A stretch of DNA of 64,000 nucleotides from Devosia subaequoris (GCF_014197055.1 NZ_JACIEW010000001.1:372001-436000), one strand, 5' to 3'. Positions 25,973 to 35,622 are shown, numbered from the stretch's first letter. Notes: generated from the sequence alone by a model not told the origin. Numbers and translations: made by a program.

Positions 25973-27027
25973 ACACGACGCATGTCGGCAATATAGGCAA
26001 CGGATAGGCCGGCCAGCATGAAGGCAAGGGCCTGGTGGCCCACAGCTAAACCGATGGGAACACTCATCAGCAGTGTCGCGACGCCCAGGCCAACCTGCAG
26101 TAGCACGATGGCCCCGATGCGCGGCAGCCAGCCATGGACGCCGCCGAAGCCGCCATCGCTGTTTCGGCGCCAGACCAGGTAGGCGGTATAGGCCACGATC
26201 AGATAGGCGATCCCTCGATGGATGAACTGCACCGTCAGCGCATTTTCGAACAGATTGCGCCAGGCTGGCTCCATGGCAAACAGCCCACCCGGGATGACGG
26301 CCCCGTCCATCAGCGGCCAGGTCTGATAGCCCATGCCGGCATCGAGCCCGGCAACGAAGGCCCCTGCCCCGATCTGCAGGGTCATCAAAACGAGCAGCAG
26401 GACCGCAGTGGTCATGTGAAAGCCGGTGACCCGCCCGAGGACTCGGCCGGGCGAGAGTGAGCGCGCCACATAGATTAATGCGACGAACAGAAGGGCGGCC
26501 GCGGTGAGATGCGCTGCCAGGCGGTATTGGGACACCGAGGTCAACTCGGTCAGGCCCGAAGAGACCATCCACCAGCCCAGGGCGCCCTGGAAACCACCAA
26601 GCACAAACAGGCCAAAAAGTGGCCAGGCAAGGTCGCGTGACAGGCGCTTCTGGAACAGGAAGACAACGAAAGGAATGATAAAGAGCACGCCGAGGAACCG
26701 CGCGACAAAGCGGTGCAACCACTCCCAGAAGAAGATGAACTTGAAGTCGTCGAGACTCATCCAGGAGTTGAGTACGGCGTACTGGGGGATCTGCCTGTAG
26801 GCCTCAAACTCGGCTTCCCATTCGGCCTGATTGAGTGGTGGAATGACGCCAGAAAGGGGCTTCCAGGAGGTGATGGACAAGCCGGATCCGGTGAGACGCG
26901 TGATGCCACCAACCACCACGATGAGCAGGACAAAGGCGGCCAACCCGTAGAGCCAGATGCGCACCGGGCGCAAAGGGTCACTGGCAAAGCTGACTTGGCC
27001 CGGTGCGGCATCTTGCTTGAGGGTCAC
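25966..27027 (-). CDS. ctaA: Heme A synthase (CtaA/COX15)
   Basis: The 353-residue integral membrane enzyme oxidises heme O to heme A for cytochrome c oxidase. It has about eight membrane helices, the conserved GGITRLTGSGLSITSWKP segment, and heme-ligand histidines in EWLHRFVAR, AAHLTAA, FIHRGIAY and GHQALAF. I chose the GTG at 27027 because a longer frame to 27162 would overlap the divergent DUF2842 gene; the ribosome site there is weak. Length then fits the alphaproteobacterial COX15 group. Confidence 0.95.
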   Translation of the reverse strand: MTLKQDAAPGQVSFASDPLRPVRIWLYGLAAFVLLIVVVGGITRLTGSGLSITSWKPLSGVIPPLNQAEWEAEFEAYRQIPQYAVLNSWMSLDDFKFIFFWEWLHRFVARFLGVLFIIPFVVFLFQKRLSRDLAWPLFGLFVLGGFQGALGWWMVSSGLTELTSVSQYRLAAHLTAAALLFVALIYVARSLSPGRVLGRVTGFHMTTAVLLLVLMTLQIGAGAFVAGLDAGMGYQTWPLMDGAVIPGGLFAMEPAWRNLFENALTVQFIHRGIAYLIVAYTAYLVWRRNSDGGFGGVHGWLPRIGAIVLLQVGLGVATLLMSVPIGLAVGHQALAFMLAGLSVAYIADMRRVR

Positions 27028-27106
27028 GACACAGTTTCCGGTTTTGATAAGCGTGTGGGAGTGGTAGTCCCCTCGACATCGCCCCGCAACAGCACAGATG
27101 CCGCAC

Positions 27107-27331
27107 ATGAGCCAGCGCAGCCGCAAACTGATAGGCGCCTTCCTTCTGGTCGGTTCGATCATCCTGTGGTCGATCCTGGCGACCTCAATCTATCTGCTAC
27201 TGCCCGAGGGACTTCCCGGCCTGGTGCTGATCGGGTTCTTCATCATCGCCGGCATGGGCTGGATGCTCCCCGCCATGCCACTCATCAAATGGATGGCAAA
27301 GCCAGACGCAACTCCAACTGACAATCACTAA
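27107..27331 (+). CDS. DUF2842 family membrane protein
   Basis: The product is 74 residues from ATG 27107, or 77 from ATG 27098. It has two hydrophobic segments, begins SQRSRKLIGAFLLVGS, and contains GMGWMLPAMPLIKWM near the end, both typical of DUF2842. The family is restricted to alphaproteobacteria and has no established function. It is divergent from ctaA, and this pairing is one I recall in related genomes, hinting at a link to respiratory-chain biogenesis. Confidence 0.85.
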   Translation: MSQRSRKLIGAFLLVGSIILWSILATSIYLLLPEGLPGLVLIGFFIIAGMGWMLPAMPLIKWMAKPDATPTDNH

Positions 27332-27350
27332 AGCGAATCGATTCCGAGGC

Positions 27351-28391
27351 TTAGCCAGTCAATCTGCCAAGTTGGGTGAACAAGCCGCCGCTGGCGAAGA
27401 TGTCGACATAGCGCCGCGCCTGGAAATACCCGTTGAGAGAGACGCGCGGCAATTGAGCCAGCTTGTGCAAGTGATGCGGATAGAGACCACCGGGTCGAGT
27501 GGTGACGGCGGTGCGGAAGCCCAGCTCTCCCGCCAGGGCAAATTCGCGCGGACCGCAGGACAACGGGCCTCCCAATGGATAGGAGAAATGCGCGGGCCTT
27601 ATGCCGAACTGGGCCTCGATGATATCGACCGACTGGATCATCTCGCTGCGCGCTTGCTCAAGCGAGAGCTTGGCCAGTTCGTAGTGATGGACGGTGTGGG
27701 CGCCGATAGTACAGAGCGGATCACCAGCGAACTGGCGCAGCTCCTGCCAGTCCATGATGAGCTCGCGGCATTGCCTGTGCAAATTATGGCCATAGGCGGC
27801 GGTAAAATCGCTTAGAAGTGCGAGACGCTCGGGTTCGGGCAGTTTGCGCAGGCGCCAATAGAGCCGATCAAAGGCTTCTTTCTTTTGTGCCAGGGTCCGG
27901 GTCTCGACATATTCGGTCTCGCCGTCCTCGCTGAAGGCGACGGCCTCCTGACGGGCGATGATGTCTTCGATGGCCTGCCACCAGAGCTGCCCGACGCCGT
28001 CGACGAAGGCTGTCGGGACGTAAAGCGTGAAGGGCGCCTCATGTGCCCGCAGAATGGGCAAGGCATATTGAAGGTTGTCGCGATACGCATCGTCGAAGGT
28101 CAAGACGACAAAGGGGCGGCCTTTCTTGCTGCTCGCCAGGCGCTCCAGCGCCTCATCGAGGCTGACAATGTCGATGTCCAGTTCGTCCAGTCGCTCAAGG
28201 CAATAGTCCAAAAAATCGGGCTGCACCTGCAGGATCGCATTGGGCGAGAAATCGGCCGGGGGCGCCGGCAGCACCCGATGAAGAGTGAGTATCACGCCGC
28301 GCGAGCGCGACAACAGCCGGAACAGGCGCGGCATGCCGGTGAGCCAGAGCAGCTCGAAGCTGGCACGAATGGCGGTGTATTTCAGCGACAT
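27351..28391 (-). CDS. Polysaccharide deacetylase (NodB-fold) protein
   Basis: The 346-residue protein has a NodB-type CE4 domain. The metal-binding Asp pair is in LTFDDAYRDN and the His pair in GAHTVHHYEL, followed by HFSYPLGGP. These enzymes remove N- or O-acetyl groups from polysaccharides. There is no clear signal peptide, so it may act in the cytoplasm or at the membrane. It follows the Wzz-like gene by 16 bp on the same strand and most likely modifies the polysaccharide made by this locus. Confidence 0.87.
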   Translation of the reverse strand: MSLKYTAIRASFELLWLTGMPRLFRLLSRSRGVILTLHRVLPAPPADFSPNAILQVQPDFLDYCLERLDELDIDIVSLDEALERLASSKKGRPFVVLTFDDAYRDNLQYALPILRAHEAPFTLYVPTAFVDGVGQLWWQAIEDIIARQEAVAFSEDGETEYVETRTLAQKKEAFDRLYWRLRKLPEPERLALLSDFTAAYGHNLHRQCRELIMDWQELRQFAGDPLCTIGAHTVHHYELAKLSLEQARSEMIQSVDIIEAQFGIRPAHFSYPLGGPLSCGPREFALAGELGFRTAVTTRPGGLYPHHLHKLAQLPRVSLNGYFQARRYVDIFASGGLFTQLGRLTG

Positions 28392-28407
28392 TGCGAGGTC
28401 CGGGCGA

Positions 28408-30894
28408 TCAGGCTGCCACCGGCTCTGCCAGGGCAGCGATCTCGACCCGGGTCAGACCTGCGTCTTCAAGCACCCGGCGCGCCGATTTCGCGCTGTCCAG
28501 TTCGGCTTCGCTATCGGCAACCAGAACGACTCGGCCGCCGAGTTCAACAAACATATCAAGCGAGGAGGCGCCGCCTACCCTGCCCGTCACCACGATCACG
28601 ACTTCGTAGATGTCCCCCAGAGCTTCAACCAGCGTAGCAGGCCGGCTGGACTGGTGATCGATGCTGGTGCCGGTGCCCCAGGTCACCTCGGCAAAGCCAT
28701 TGTCTGCCGACTTCTGTACCACATCGCCGAAGCCGGCATGGCCATTGCTCAGATCGCTGATCCCGGTTTCGGTGGTACGCTGACCAGTGCCAGCATCGAT
28801 CAGGGCGACGCTGAGCCCGCGGGAGATGGCATTACCCACCAGATTTTCTGCCAGCATGCGGCTCGCCGTGCCGGAAAGATGGTCGGCCAGCAGGAGCAGA
28901 TGCGTGCGGCCCAGGACCAAGTCAGAAACCAGATCGGCAGAGCGGATGATCTCCGAAGTGGCAGACGCCTTGTGCATCACCCCCAGTTCATCCAACGGGG
29001 TCTCGGCAGACCAATCGTGTTGGGAGGTCGGCGGCAATTCCGGCTCGTCGTCCCAAGAAGCAGATAGCGCCGGAGCGGGGGGGATCACTTCGCGTTGCAG
29101 GCCAGACACTTCTGCGGACAAGTTGCGAATGTACTGGCTGGACGTGTCGACCCTTGGCTCTGTCAGGCCTAAATGTTCATGTTCTTGCGGCTCGGAGGCC
29201 GACCGCGGCCGTTCTACGGTCTGGTCCGGCAATTCAGCAGCTTCCGGAGCGCGCTCCATCTCTGAAGGTGACCCCTCATCTGCAGTGAGAGCCGGCTCGT
29301 CAATTTCATCGAGCTGCGCGACGGCGTCGGCCAGTTCGACGGGGTCAGACTGGCCATTATCAGCAGCATCAGGCTGCCCGATCGCTTCAGCCTCACTTGC
29401 CTCGCGCTCGTCGTCCCAGCGCTGTTCGGGCTCTAGCTCGTCGGCATCGAAGGGCGATTCTTCAAGCGCATCCGTGGCCACGGGCCTGCGCACGACTGGC
29501 GCCAGCGCGCGCCCAGACATCAGCTCGCCAAAAGCGACGGCGCCGACCTGGACAATGACCGAAACGACGCCGACGGCCAGCATGATGAAGGACGTTTTGG
29601 GGGAGGCCGGGGCGACCGAGGGCGCAGCTTCCGAAACCACCCGGACATCAGGCAGCGCAGAGTTGGAATCGACGCGCGAGGAGGCCTCATTGAAGCGCAG
29701 CAGATAGGCCTCGAGCAGATCGCGCTGAGCCTTGGCTTCGCGCTCCAGACCATCAAGAGCTACAGTTTCGCGCGTTGCCAGCGATGCACTGGATTTGACC
29801 CGTGCCAAATCCGCCTCCAGGGATGCGGCGAGATCCGATTCGATCTGCGCCTCGGCCTCAAGCGCATCGGCAACACGGGCGCCCTCAATACGAAGCTGAC
29901 TGTCGAGTTCGGCGATCTGGGCATTCAGTGCCCGAATGGAGGGATGGTTGAAAAGCATGGTTGCCGAGCGCTGTGCCCGCTCACCCTGCAACCGGGCTTT
30001 TTCCTCGCTGAGTCGCTGAATGACGACGGAATCGCGCACATCGGCCACACCCTCAATAGGCTGACCACGCTCGATCAAACCACGGATCAGGGCTGCGCGC
30101 GACGTGGCGGTGTTCTTGCGCTCCTGTGCAGCAGTGATCTGTGACGAGATATTGGACAATTGCTGGTCGAGCAGGCTGGTATTGTTCTGCCCGGTAAACA
30201 GGTCATTCTCAATCCGGAAATTCGCCACTGCGGATTCGGCTTCCTGCACCGAAACGCGCAGCCGGTCGATTTCCGCGCGCAGCCAGCCGGACGCATCCGC
30301 CGTATCGGAGATGGAAAGCTGGGCACGGCGGGCGACATGGGCCGAGGCCACGGCGTTGGCGATCCGAGCGGAAAGTTCCGGGTCGGTGGTGCTGACCGTC
30401 ACCGAAATGATCCTTGAATCCCTCTCCTGGACAACTTCAAGCCGATCATACAATGCTGCGAGCACTTTCTGGTCGATGCTGCCGGGGGTCGCGGCGCGCC
30501 TGCCGACGATCTGCGTGATCATCGCGACAGGCGAAAAGCCGGAAGCGACGCCGTTGAACTCAGCGACTGAACGGAGATCCAGGGCATCGATCACGCCGAG
30601 CAGGGTATCGCGAGACTTCAGCAACTCGATCTGGCTGGAGACAACACCGACTTCATTGCCTGAAGAGGAAGGCGCCGACTCATTGGAGGCGCGAACATAA
30701 GGGCTGGATCGCGGCTCAACGAGAATGGCCGAAGTCGACTCGTACATGCGCGGCTGGAACAGCAACACGACAAATGTCACAACCAGCAGACCGAGTGCGA
30801 CCAGCAGAATGCGGGGCAATTTCCGCACAATTGCTGATAGCAGGGCCGCCATATCGATCCGCGTATCATCCATAGGTGGTTGTTCGTAGGTCAT
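28408..30894 (-). CDS. Wzz/GumC-like polysaccharide co-polymerase with degenerate kinase domain
   Basis: The 828-residue protein from the ATG at 30894 (GGGGGG upstream) is an inner-membrane polysaccharide chain-length and export protein. TM1 is at about 28-46, a periplasmic coiled-coil region at about 205-405, and TM2 at about 434-456. A long acidic, low-complexity linker (470-640) leads to a cytoplasmic domain (642-828) resembling a BY-type tyrosine kinase. Its P-loop position reads HLSGTASRM (672-680) instead of G-x-G-K-[ST]; only the Walker A'-like LSVALIDAG and a Walker B-like strand EVVIVVT remain, and there is no C-terminal Tyr cluster. It is divergent from the Wza-like gene, and with it should form the export channel. 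ATP-dependent phosphorylation seems unlikely. Confidence 0.85.
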   Translation of the reverse strand: MTYEQPPMDDTRIDMAALLSAIVRKLPRILLVALGLLVVTFVVLLFQPRMYESTSAILVEPRSSPYVRASNESAPSSSGNEVGVVSSQIELLKSRDTLLGVIDALDLRSVAEFNGVASGFSPVAMITQIVGRRAATPGSIDQKVLAALYDRLEVVQERDSRIISVTVSTTDPELSARIANAVASAHVARRAQLSISDTADASGWLRAEIDRLRVSVQEAESAVANFRIENDLFTGQNNTSLLDQQLSNISSQITAAQERKNTATSRAALIRGLIERGQPIEGVADVRDSVVIQRLSEEKARLQGERAQRSATMLFNHPSIRALNAQIAELDSQLRIEGARVADALEAEAQIESDLAASLEADLARVKSSASLATRETVALDGLEREAKAQRDLLEAYLLRFNEASSRVDSNSALPDVRVVSEAAPSVAPASPKTSFIMLAVGVVSVIVQVGAVAFGELMSGRALAPVVRRPVATDALEESPFDADELEPEQRWDDEREASEAEAIGQPDAADNGQSDPVELADAVAQLDEIDEPALTADEGSPSEMERAPEAAELPDQTVERPRSASEPQEHEHLGLTEPRVDTSSQYIRNLSAEVSGLQREVIPPAPALSASWDDEPELPPTSQHDWSAETPLDELGVMHKASATSEIIRSADLVSDLVLGRTHLLLLADHLSGTASRMLAENLVGNAISRGLSVALIDAGTGQRTTETGISDLSNGHAGFGDVVQKSADNGFAEVTWGTGTSIDHQSSRPATLVEALGDIYEVVIVVTGRVGGASSLDMFVELGGRVVLVADSEAELDSAKSARRVLEDAGLTRVEIAALAEPVAA

Positions 30895-31045
30895 AGCGGC
30901 CCCCCAATAGTGCCGTAGACTTACTCCGGTCATGGTCAACATTGAGTTAACCGACCTCGCAACGCGCAATCCAAAGGCACGCCCATAAGCGAATTCTTAA
31001 CCATGTAAGACCAGACTACAGGCAATTCGAAAGCTCAGGATTCCT

Positions 31046-31597
31046 ATGCGCTGGCTACCACTCATTGCCGTCATCATGTCACTGACGCTGACCGGCTGCG
31101 CCACAACGCGCCCTGCAAGCTATCTGGTCGAAACCAAGGGACCGTACCAGCTCGACACGGGCGACGTCGTTCGGGTTTCCGTTTATGGCGATGCGGAGCT
31201 GAGCAAGACTTACAAGGTCGACGACAAGGGTGCGATTGCCTTTCCGCTCGTCGGGCCGGTGCCGGTACGCGGCAGCACTACCGAGGTCGCCGCACAGAGG
31301 CTGGCCCGGTCCTTGGCAAATGGTTATATGCGCAATCCTGACGTTGCCGTGGAAATCGATCAGTACCGCCCCTTCTTTATCCAGGGCGAAATTAAGTCGG
31401 CCGGCCAGTTTCCCTATGTTTACGGCATGACAGTGCGGGCCGCGATCAGCACGGCCGGCGGATATACCGAGACGGCCGACCGCAACCGGGCGGTCGTCTA
31501 TCGCCGCCAGGGCAATGAAATGGTCAAGGGCGCGGTCAATCTCGACTTCCCCATTTTCCCCGGCGATACCATCGTGGTGCAGGAGCGCTGGTTCTAG
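31046..31597 (+). CDS. Wza-like polysaccharide export lipoprotein
   Basis: The 183-residue protein has a signal peptide with lipobox LTGC (Cys18) and a PES domain (YQLDTGDVVRVSVYGDAELS) followed by an SLBB segment (FFIQGEIKSAGQFPYVYGMT). It is the short, single-SLBB form common in Rhizobiales, lacking the C-terminal outer-membrane helix of E. coli Wza. It should form the periplasmic/outer-membrane part of an exopolysaccharide exporter with the divergent Wzz-like protein. Its stop overlaps the GTG start of the glycosyltransferase. Confidence 0.92.
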   Translation: MRWLPLIAVIMSLTLTGCATTRPASYLVETKGPYQLDTGDVVRVSVYGDAELSKTYKVDDKGAIAFPLVGPVPVRGSTTEVAAQRLARSLANGYMRNPDVAVEIDQYRPFFIQGEIKSAGQFPYVYGMTVRAAISTAGGYTETADRNRAVVYRRQGNEMVKGAVNLDFPIFPGDTIVVQERWF

Positions 31598-32727
31598 TGT
31601 CAGCAGCTGGTGACCTGCGCATACTGCAAATCCTGCGCGCGCCAGTCGGCGGGTTATTCCGACATGTTGCGGACCTGACACGTTATCTTGCCACACAGGG
31701 CCACGAGATCGGCCTTGTCGTCGACAGCGTAGCAAGTGACACGCAGACGGAAACCTTGCTCACCGCGCTTGAACAGCATGCGTCCCTTGGCATCCACCGG
31801 CTGCCAATGCCGCGCCAGTTCGGAAGTGGCGATCTTCGTACGCCATTTGCCGTAACCGCGCTGGCGCGGCGGCTCAAGGTGGATATCCTGCATGGACACG
31901 GGGCCAAGGGTGGCTTTTACGCTCGGTTGGCAAGCTATGGTCGCCACAAGGTCAAGGTCTTCTACACACCGCATGGCGGCGTTCTGCATTTTCCCGCCAA
32001 CAAACCGTCGGGGCGTCTGTTTCACGGTATTGAACGCCATCTGATGCGCCGGACCGAAGCAATCATCTTCGAGAGTGCCTATGCCCAGCGGACCTACTCG
32101 GCGCTGATCGGCGCACCGACGTGTCATAGCGCGGTCATCCACAATGGCCTGCGTCCCGAAGAATTCGAGCCGATAACCCCGCAAGCCGATGCTGCAGACT
32201 TCGTTTTCGTTGGAGAATTGCGGAATCTGAAAGGAATTTTTCCGCTGGTCGATGCGCTCGCCCAGGTCACGCGTCCGGATGGCCAGCCTGCACGGCTCGT
32301 GATGGCCGGAGACGGGCCCGGGCGCAGCGCCCTGGAAGCCCGCATTCGCGCACTGAACATTGCGGACCGGGTCGACCTTGTCGGTTCACAGCCTGCGCGC
32401 AGCGTTTTTGCGCGCGGCCGCTGCGCCGTGGTGCCATCCCTGGCAGAGTCCCTGCCCTATGTGGTCATGGAGGCTGCCGCAGCGCAACTGCCCGTGATCG
32501 CCACCCGCGTGGGCGGCATCGCCGAGATATTCGGGCCGACAGCGGACCGCCTGATCGAGCCGAACAGCGCGAAGCGCCTAGCCGACGCGATGGGGCGGGT
32601 ACTGGCCGACCCCGATGGCGCACGGTCAGAAATGCGCGCGCGGCTTGTTCATATCAAGGCCGGCTTCTCGGTGAAACGCATGGCCGGCGCGATTGAAGGG
32701 CTCTATCGCGGTGCAACCCGACGGTAA
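31597..32727 (+). CDS. GT4-family glycosyltransferase
   Basis: The 376-residue protein starts at a GTG overlapping the upstream stop by one base, so translation is coupled. It has a GT-B fold: the acceptor domain includes PVGGLFRHVADLTRYLA and the Glycos_transf_1 domain includes FVFVGELRNLKGI and VPSLAESLPYVVMEAAAAQ. The EX7E-like region (E-S-L-P-Y-V-V-M-E) is intact. It adds a sugar to the lipid-linked repeat unit of the polysaccharide; which sugar is unknown. Confidence 0.9.
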   Translation: MSAAGDLRILQILRAPVGGLFRHVADLTRYLATQGHEIGLVVDSVASDTQTETLLTALEQHASLGIHRLPMPRQFGSGDLRTPFAVTALARRLKVDILHGHGAKGGFYARLASYGRHKVKVFYTPHGGVLHFPANKPSGRLFHGIERHLMRRTEAIIFESAYAQRTYSALIGAPTCHSAVIHNGLRPEEFEPITPQADAADFVFVGELRNLKGIFPLVDALAQVTRPDGQPARLVMAGDGPGRSALEARIRALNIADRVDLVGSQPARSVFARGRCAVVPSLAESLPYVVMEAAAAQLPVIATRVGGIAEIFGPTADRLIEPNSAKRLADAMGRVLADPDGARSEMRARLVHIKAGFSVKRMAGAIEGLYRGATRR

Positions 32728-32828
32728 CCTTTCGGGGATTTCACGATACCGTCCTACGCGATTTCACCGAGTATAAAGGTCTGCGGCGCCATCATGCTGG
32801 GCAAAACCAGAAAGCGCCGGTAAGCCTC

Positions 32829-34343
32829 ATGTTTCGTGTCGACCCCAAGAAAGCCTTTGAGGACCACTCGTCCCGCAACCCCGCTTCGGGTGACGCGCGG
32901 CTGTCAGACAGTGCCGAACGCATCATTTCTGCGCCGGTGGAGCGTACGCTTTCGGGCGCGGTAATTGCCGGGATTGCACAGATCATCGAAGCCGTGTTGC
33001 TGGCGCTGCTCGGCTATGGGATTCACCTCGCCTATGTAGAGCCCCGGCATGATGAGTTCTACATTCCGGTAATCCTCGCAAGCGTGCTGATTGCCAATAT
33101 TGCGTTCAACGCTGTCCGATCGCACCGTATCGCCGCGTATCGTACGGCTATCCCGCAGATGGGACGTGTGCTTGGCGCCTGGGTTGGCGTCATGCTGATC
33201 CTGACGGTAGGTCTGTTCTTTTTCAAGGCCGGCGACATGGTCTCCCGAGTATGGCTGTTGAGCTGGTTTGTAAGCGGTGCTGCGCTGCTGGTGATCTATC
33301 GGCAGATCTTGCGTGGCCTTGTTCTGCGCTGGACAGCTCAGGGTCGCCTCAAGCGGCGAACGGTCATTGTCGGTGGTGGGGATGACGCGGCTGTTCTGAT
33401 CGATCAGATTAAGGCCGGGGCGGAGAAAGATATTAACCTGCTTGGCCTGTTTGATGATCGCGTCGGCGAACGCTCGCCCGACATGGTTTCGGGCTATGAG
33501 AAGCTGGGCAAGGTCTCCGAACTCATCGAGTTTGCACGGCGCACGCCGGTGGACCTCGTGATCGTCTCCATGCCGCTCTCGGCCGAGAAACGGGTTCTCG
33601 ACATGCTAACCCAGCTTTGGGTGCTGCCCGTCGATATCCGCCTTTCGGCGCATATGAGCAAGCTGCGCTTCACGGAAAAGGCCTATTCCTATGTCGGCGA
33701 ACTTCCGGTGCTGGATATGGCCGATCGTCCGATCTCGGACTGGCACCTGGTCTTCAAATGGGTCTTCGACAAGACGGTCGCCCTGACGGCGCTGATCCTG
33801 CTTTCGCCAATCATGATCATGGCGGCCATCGCCATCAAGCTTGAGAGCAAAGGTCCGGTCTTCTTTGTCCAGAACCGGCACGGCTTCAACAATGAGCTGA
33901 TCCGCATCTACAAGTTCCGCTCAATGCGAACCGACATGCTCGACAATGATGCGGCCAAGCTGGTGACCAAGGATGATCCGCGCGTCACCCGGGTTGGCAA
34001 ATTCATCCGCCGCACCTCCATCGATGAGCTGCCGCAGATATTCAACGTGCTTAAAGGCGAGCTCTCAGTGGTCGGGCCCCGTCCCCATGCCTTGCAGGCC
34101 AAGGCCGCCAATCAGCTCTACTACGAGGCCGTGGAGGGCTATTTTGCGCGGCATCGCGTCAAGCCGGGGATGACCGGCTGGGCACAGATCAATGGATGGC
34201 GGGGGGAAACCGACACGATCGACAAGATCATGCAGCGGGTGAACCATGACCTCTATTATATCGAGCATTGGTCGATCCTGTTCGATCTCTACATTGTCCT
34301 GATGACGCCGCTGCGTCTGTTCACCTCGGAAAACGCCTATTAG
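32829..34343 (+). CDS. Undecaprenyl-phosphate sugar phosphotransferase (WcaJ type)
   Basis: The 504-residue integral membrane protein has four N-terminal membrane helices, a central nucleotide-binding-like region (RTVIVGGGDDAAVLIDQI), a fifth hydrophobic segment and a C-terminal bacterial sugar transferase domain. The catalytic region includes YKFRSM, DDPRVTRVGKFIRRTSIDELPQ (read in two parts) and GPRPHAL. It transfers a hexose-1-phosphate to undecaprenyl phosphate, the first step of polysaccharide assembly. It stands 101 bp after the GT4 gene. In Rhizobiales similar enzymes start the unipolar adhesin or succinoglycan-type polymers. Confidence 0.93.
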   Translation: MFRVDPKKAFEDHSSRNPASGDARLSDSAERIISAPVERTLSGAVIAGIAQIIEAVLLALLGYGIHLAYVEPRHDEFYIPVILASVLIANIAFNAVRSHRIAAYRTAIPQMGRVLGAWVGVMLILTVGLFFFKAGDMVSRVWLLSWFVSGAALLVIYRQILRGLVLRWTAQGRLKRRTVIVGGGDDAAVLIDQIKAGAEKDINLLGLFDDRVGERSPDMVSGYEKLGKVSELIEFARRTPVDLVIVSMPLSAEKRVLDMLTQLWVLPVDIRLSAHMSKLRFTEKAYSYVGELPVLDMADRPISDWHLVFKWVFDKTVALTALILLSPIMIMAAIAIKLESKGPVFFVQNRHGFNNELIRIYKFRSMRTDMLDNDAAKLVTKDDPRVTRVGKFIRRTSIDELPQIFNVLKGELSVVGPRPHALQAKAANQLYYEAVEGYFARHRVKPGMTGWAQINGWRGETDTIDKIMQRVNHDLYYIEHWSILFDLYIVLMTPLRLFTSENAY

Positions 34344-34513
34344 TCATAAGACAAACGTCATTGCCTTGCGCCTTGCCGGAACGTGTGCATTGGCTCGCCA
34401 AAGGCGATGCGCGGCCCCTTCCTTGACGAAATGGCCGTCGACACTGCCGAAGTGTCCGCAATTATCGTCGGACTGGCGGTGAAAGTCGTGACATCGCAGC
34501 GGCCGGCCAGACA

Positions 34514-35488
34514 TCAGGGCCAGATGGCGCCCGAAAGATAGCGTTGCGCCAGTTCCACGGTGCCCTCTGCAAACCCGTCGACATGCGTCTGCGCCAAGTT
34601 GGTTTCCGAGTGCGATCCAATCCAGGCCAGCAGAGCCATGCGGCGCAGCATCACCATGGATTCGAGCATATCGATATCTTCTGTGGAAAGTGGGCGAATG
34701 ACTTGGTACGCCTCGAGCCACGCGGCCTTGAGCGCCGGCACCGCCTTATGCGTCTCATGAAATGAAATGGCCGCGGCAAAATCGTAGCCGAACCAGCAGA
34801 ACCCGCAATCATCGAAATCGATCAGGGAGACTCGATCACCCTCGACCAGCAGGTTGCCCAGTCGCATATCTGCGTGGATCAGGCCGTAACGGTCCGCCCC
34901 CGTGCCGTAGTCAGCCAGGCGCTGCCGCAACAGTAATTGTGCGCGATCGAGCACGTCGCGCACCTCCGTGGTCACACCCGGCGCCGTGCGCCAGTCGCCC
35001 CACAGCCCATCGACGTCAAGGATGGCGTCGGCCGTCCAAGCCTGACGCTCGAAACCTGCTGGGAGCGGCCAGTCTATGACATGTTTGTGCAGGCCTGCCG
35101 CATAGCGGCCGAGCACTGCGAAGAGGTCGACCAGATTGCTTTCCGGCGTCGGCTCATGTCCGGGAATGAAGTGGAAAAGGACCGCGTGAAGGACGTCGCC
35201 AGCCGCCGTTTTGAAGCGTTGCAGCAACCTGCCATCCTTGCCGGCAATGGGCTCGGGGATGAGCAGATCTGTCTGCCGATGCAGCGCCGCGAGCCAGGCC
35301 AGCTCGCTTTCGATATTAGCCACGCTCTGATAGGCCGGTCGGTGTACGCGCAGACAATAGGCTTCGCCCTGTGGCGCCGAAAAAAGAAATGTGTGATTTT
35401 CGGAATGGTTGATCAGCCGTCCCTGAGCGCCTGCCAACTCGACCCAGTGGGCGATGGCGTTATCCAGGTCGCTCAACTGTAGCGGCAT
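34514..35488 (-). CDS. Aminoglycoside-phosphotransferase-like kinase
   Basis: The 324-residue protein from the ATG at 35488 (GGAG upstream) has the APH/choline-kinase fold. The catalytic loop is HADMRLGNLL and the metal-binding motif is IDFDDCGFCWFGYDFA, as in SrkA/YihE and homoserine-kinase-like members. It probably phosphorylates a small molecule or protein Ser/Thr; antibiotic resistance is not implied. An upstream GTG (35509) would add 7 residues. The gene stands alone downstream of tRNA-Pro. Confidence 0.87.
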   Translation of the reverse strand: MPLQLSDLDNAIAHWVELAGAQGRLINHSENHTFLFSAPQGEAYCLRVHRPAYQSVANIESELAWLAALHRQTDLLIPEPIAGKDGRLLQRFKTAAGDVLHAVLFHFIPGHEPTPESNLVDLFAVLGRYAAGLHKHVIDWPLPAGFERQAWTADAILDVDGLWGDWRTAPGVTTEVRDVLDRAQLLLRQRLADYGTGADRYGLIHADMRLGNLLVEGDRVSLIDFDDCGFCWFGYDFAAAISFHETHKAVPALKAAWLEAYQVIRPLSTEDIDMLESMVMLRRMALLAWIGSHSETNLAQTHVDGFAEGTVELAQRYLSGAIWP

Positions 35489-35545
35489 GGCCGGCTCCGG
35501 CTTGGGCACAACGCTACCGGCCCCAGGAAGTCGTTTCAGAGTGAA

Positions 35546-35622
35546 TGGTCGGAGCGGCCGGATTTGAACCGACGACCCTTTGTCCCCCAGACAAATGCGC
35601 TACCAGGCTGCGCTACGCCCCG
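35546..35622 (-). tRNA. tRNA-Pro (anticodon GGG)
   Basis: The minus strand folds as a cloverleaf: acceptor CGGGGCG pairs with CGCTCCG (one G-U), the D-arm is GCGCAGCCTGGTAGCGC, the anticodon loop CTGGGGG is closed by TTTGT/ACAAA, the T-loop is TTCAAAT, and CCA is encoded (35546-35548). Anticodon GGG reads CCC and CCU. Confidence 0.95.

Noticed and set aside
27027..27162. N-terminal extension of ctaA
   Set aside because: It overlaps the divergent DUF2842 gene and lacks similarity to COX15 N-termini.
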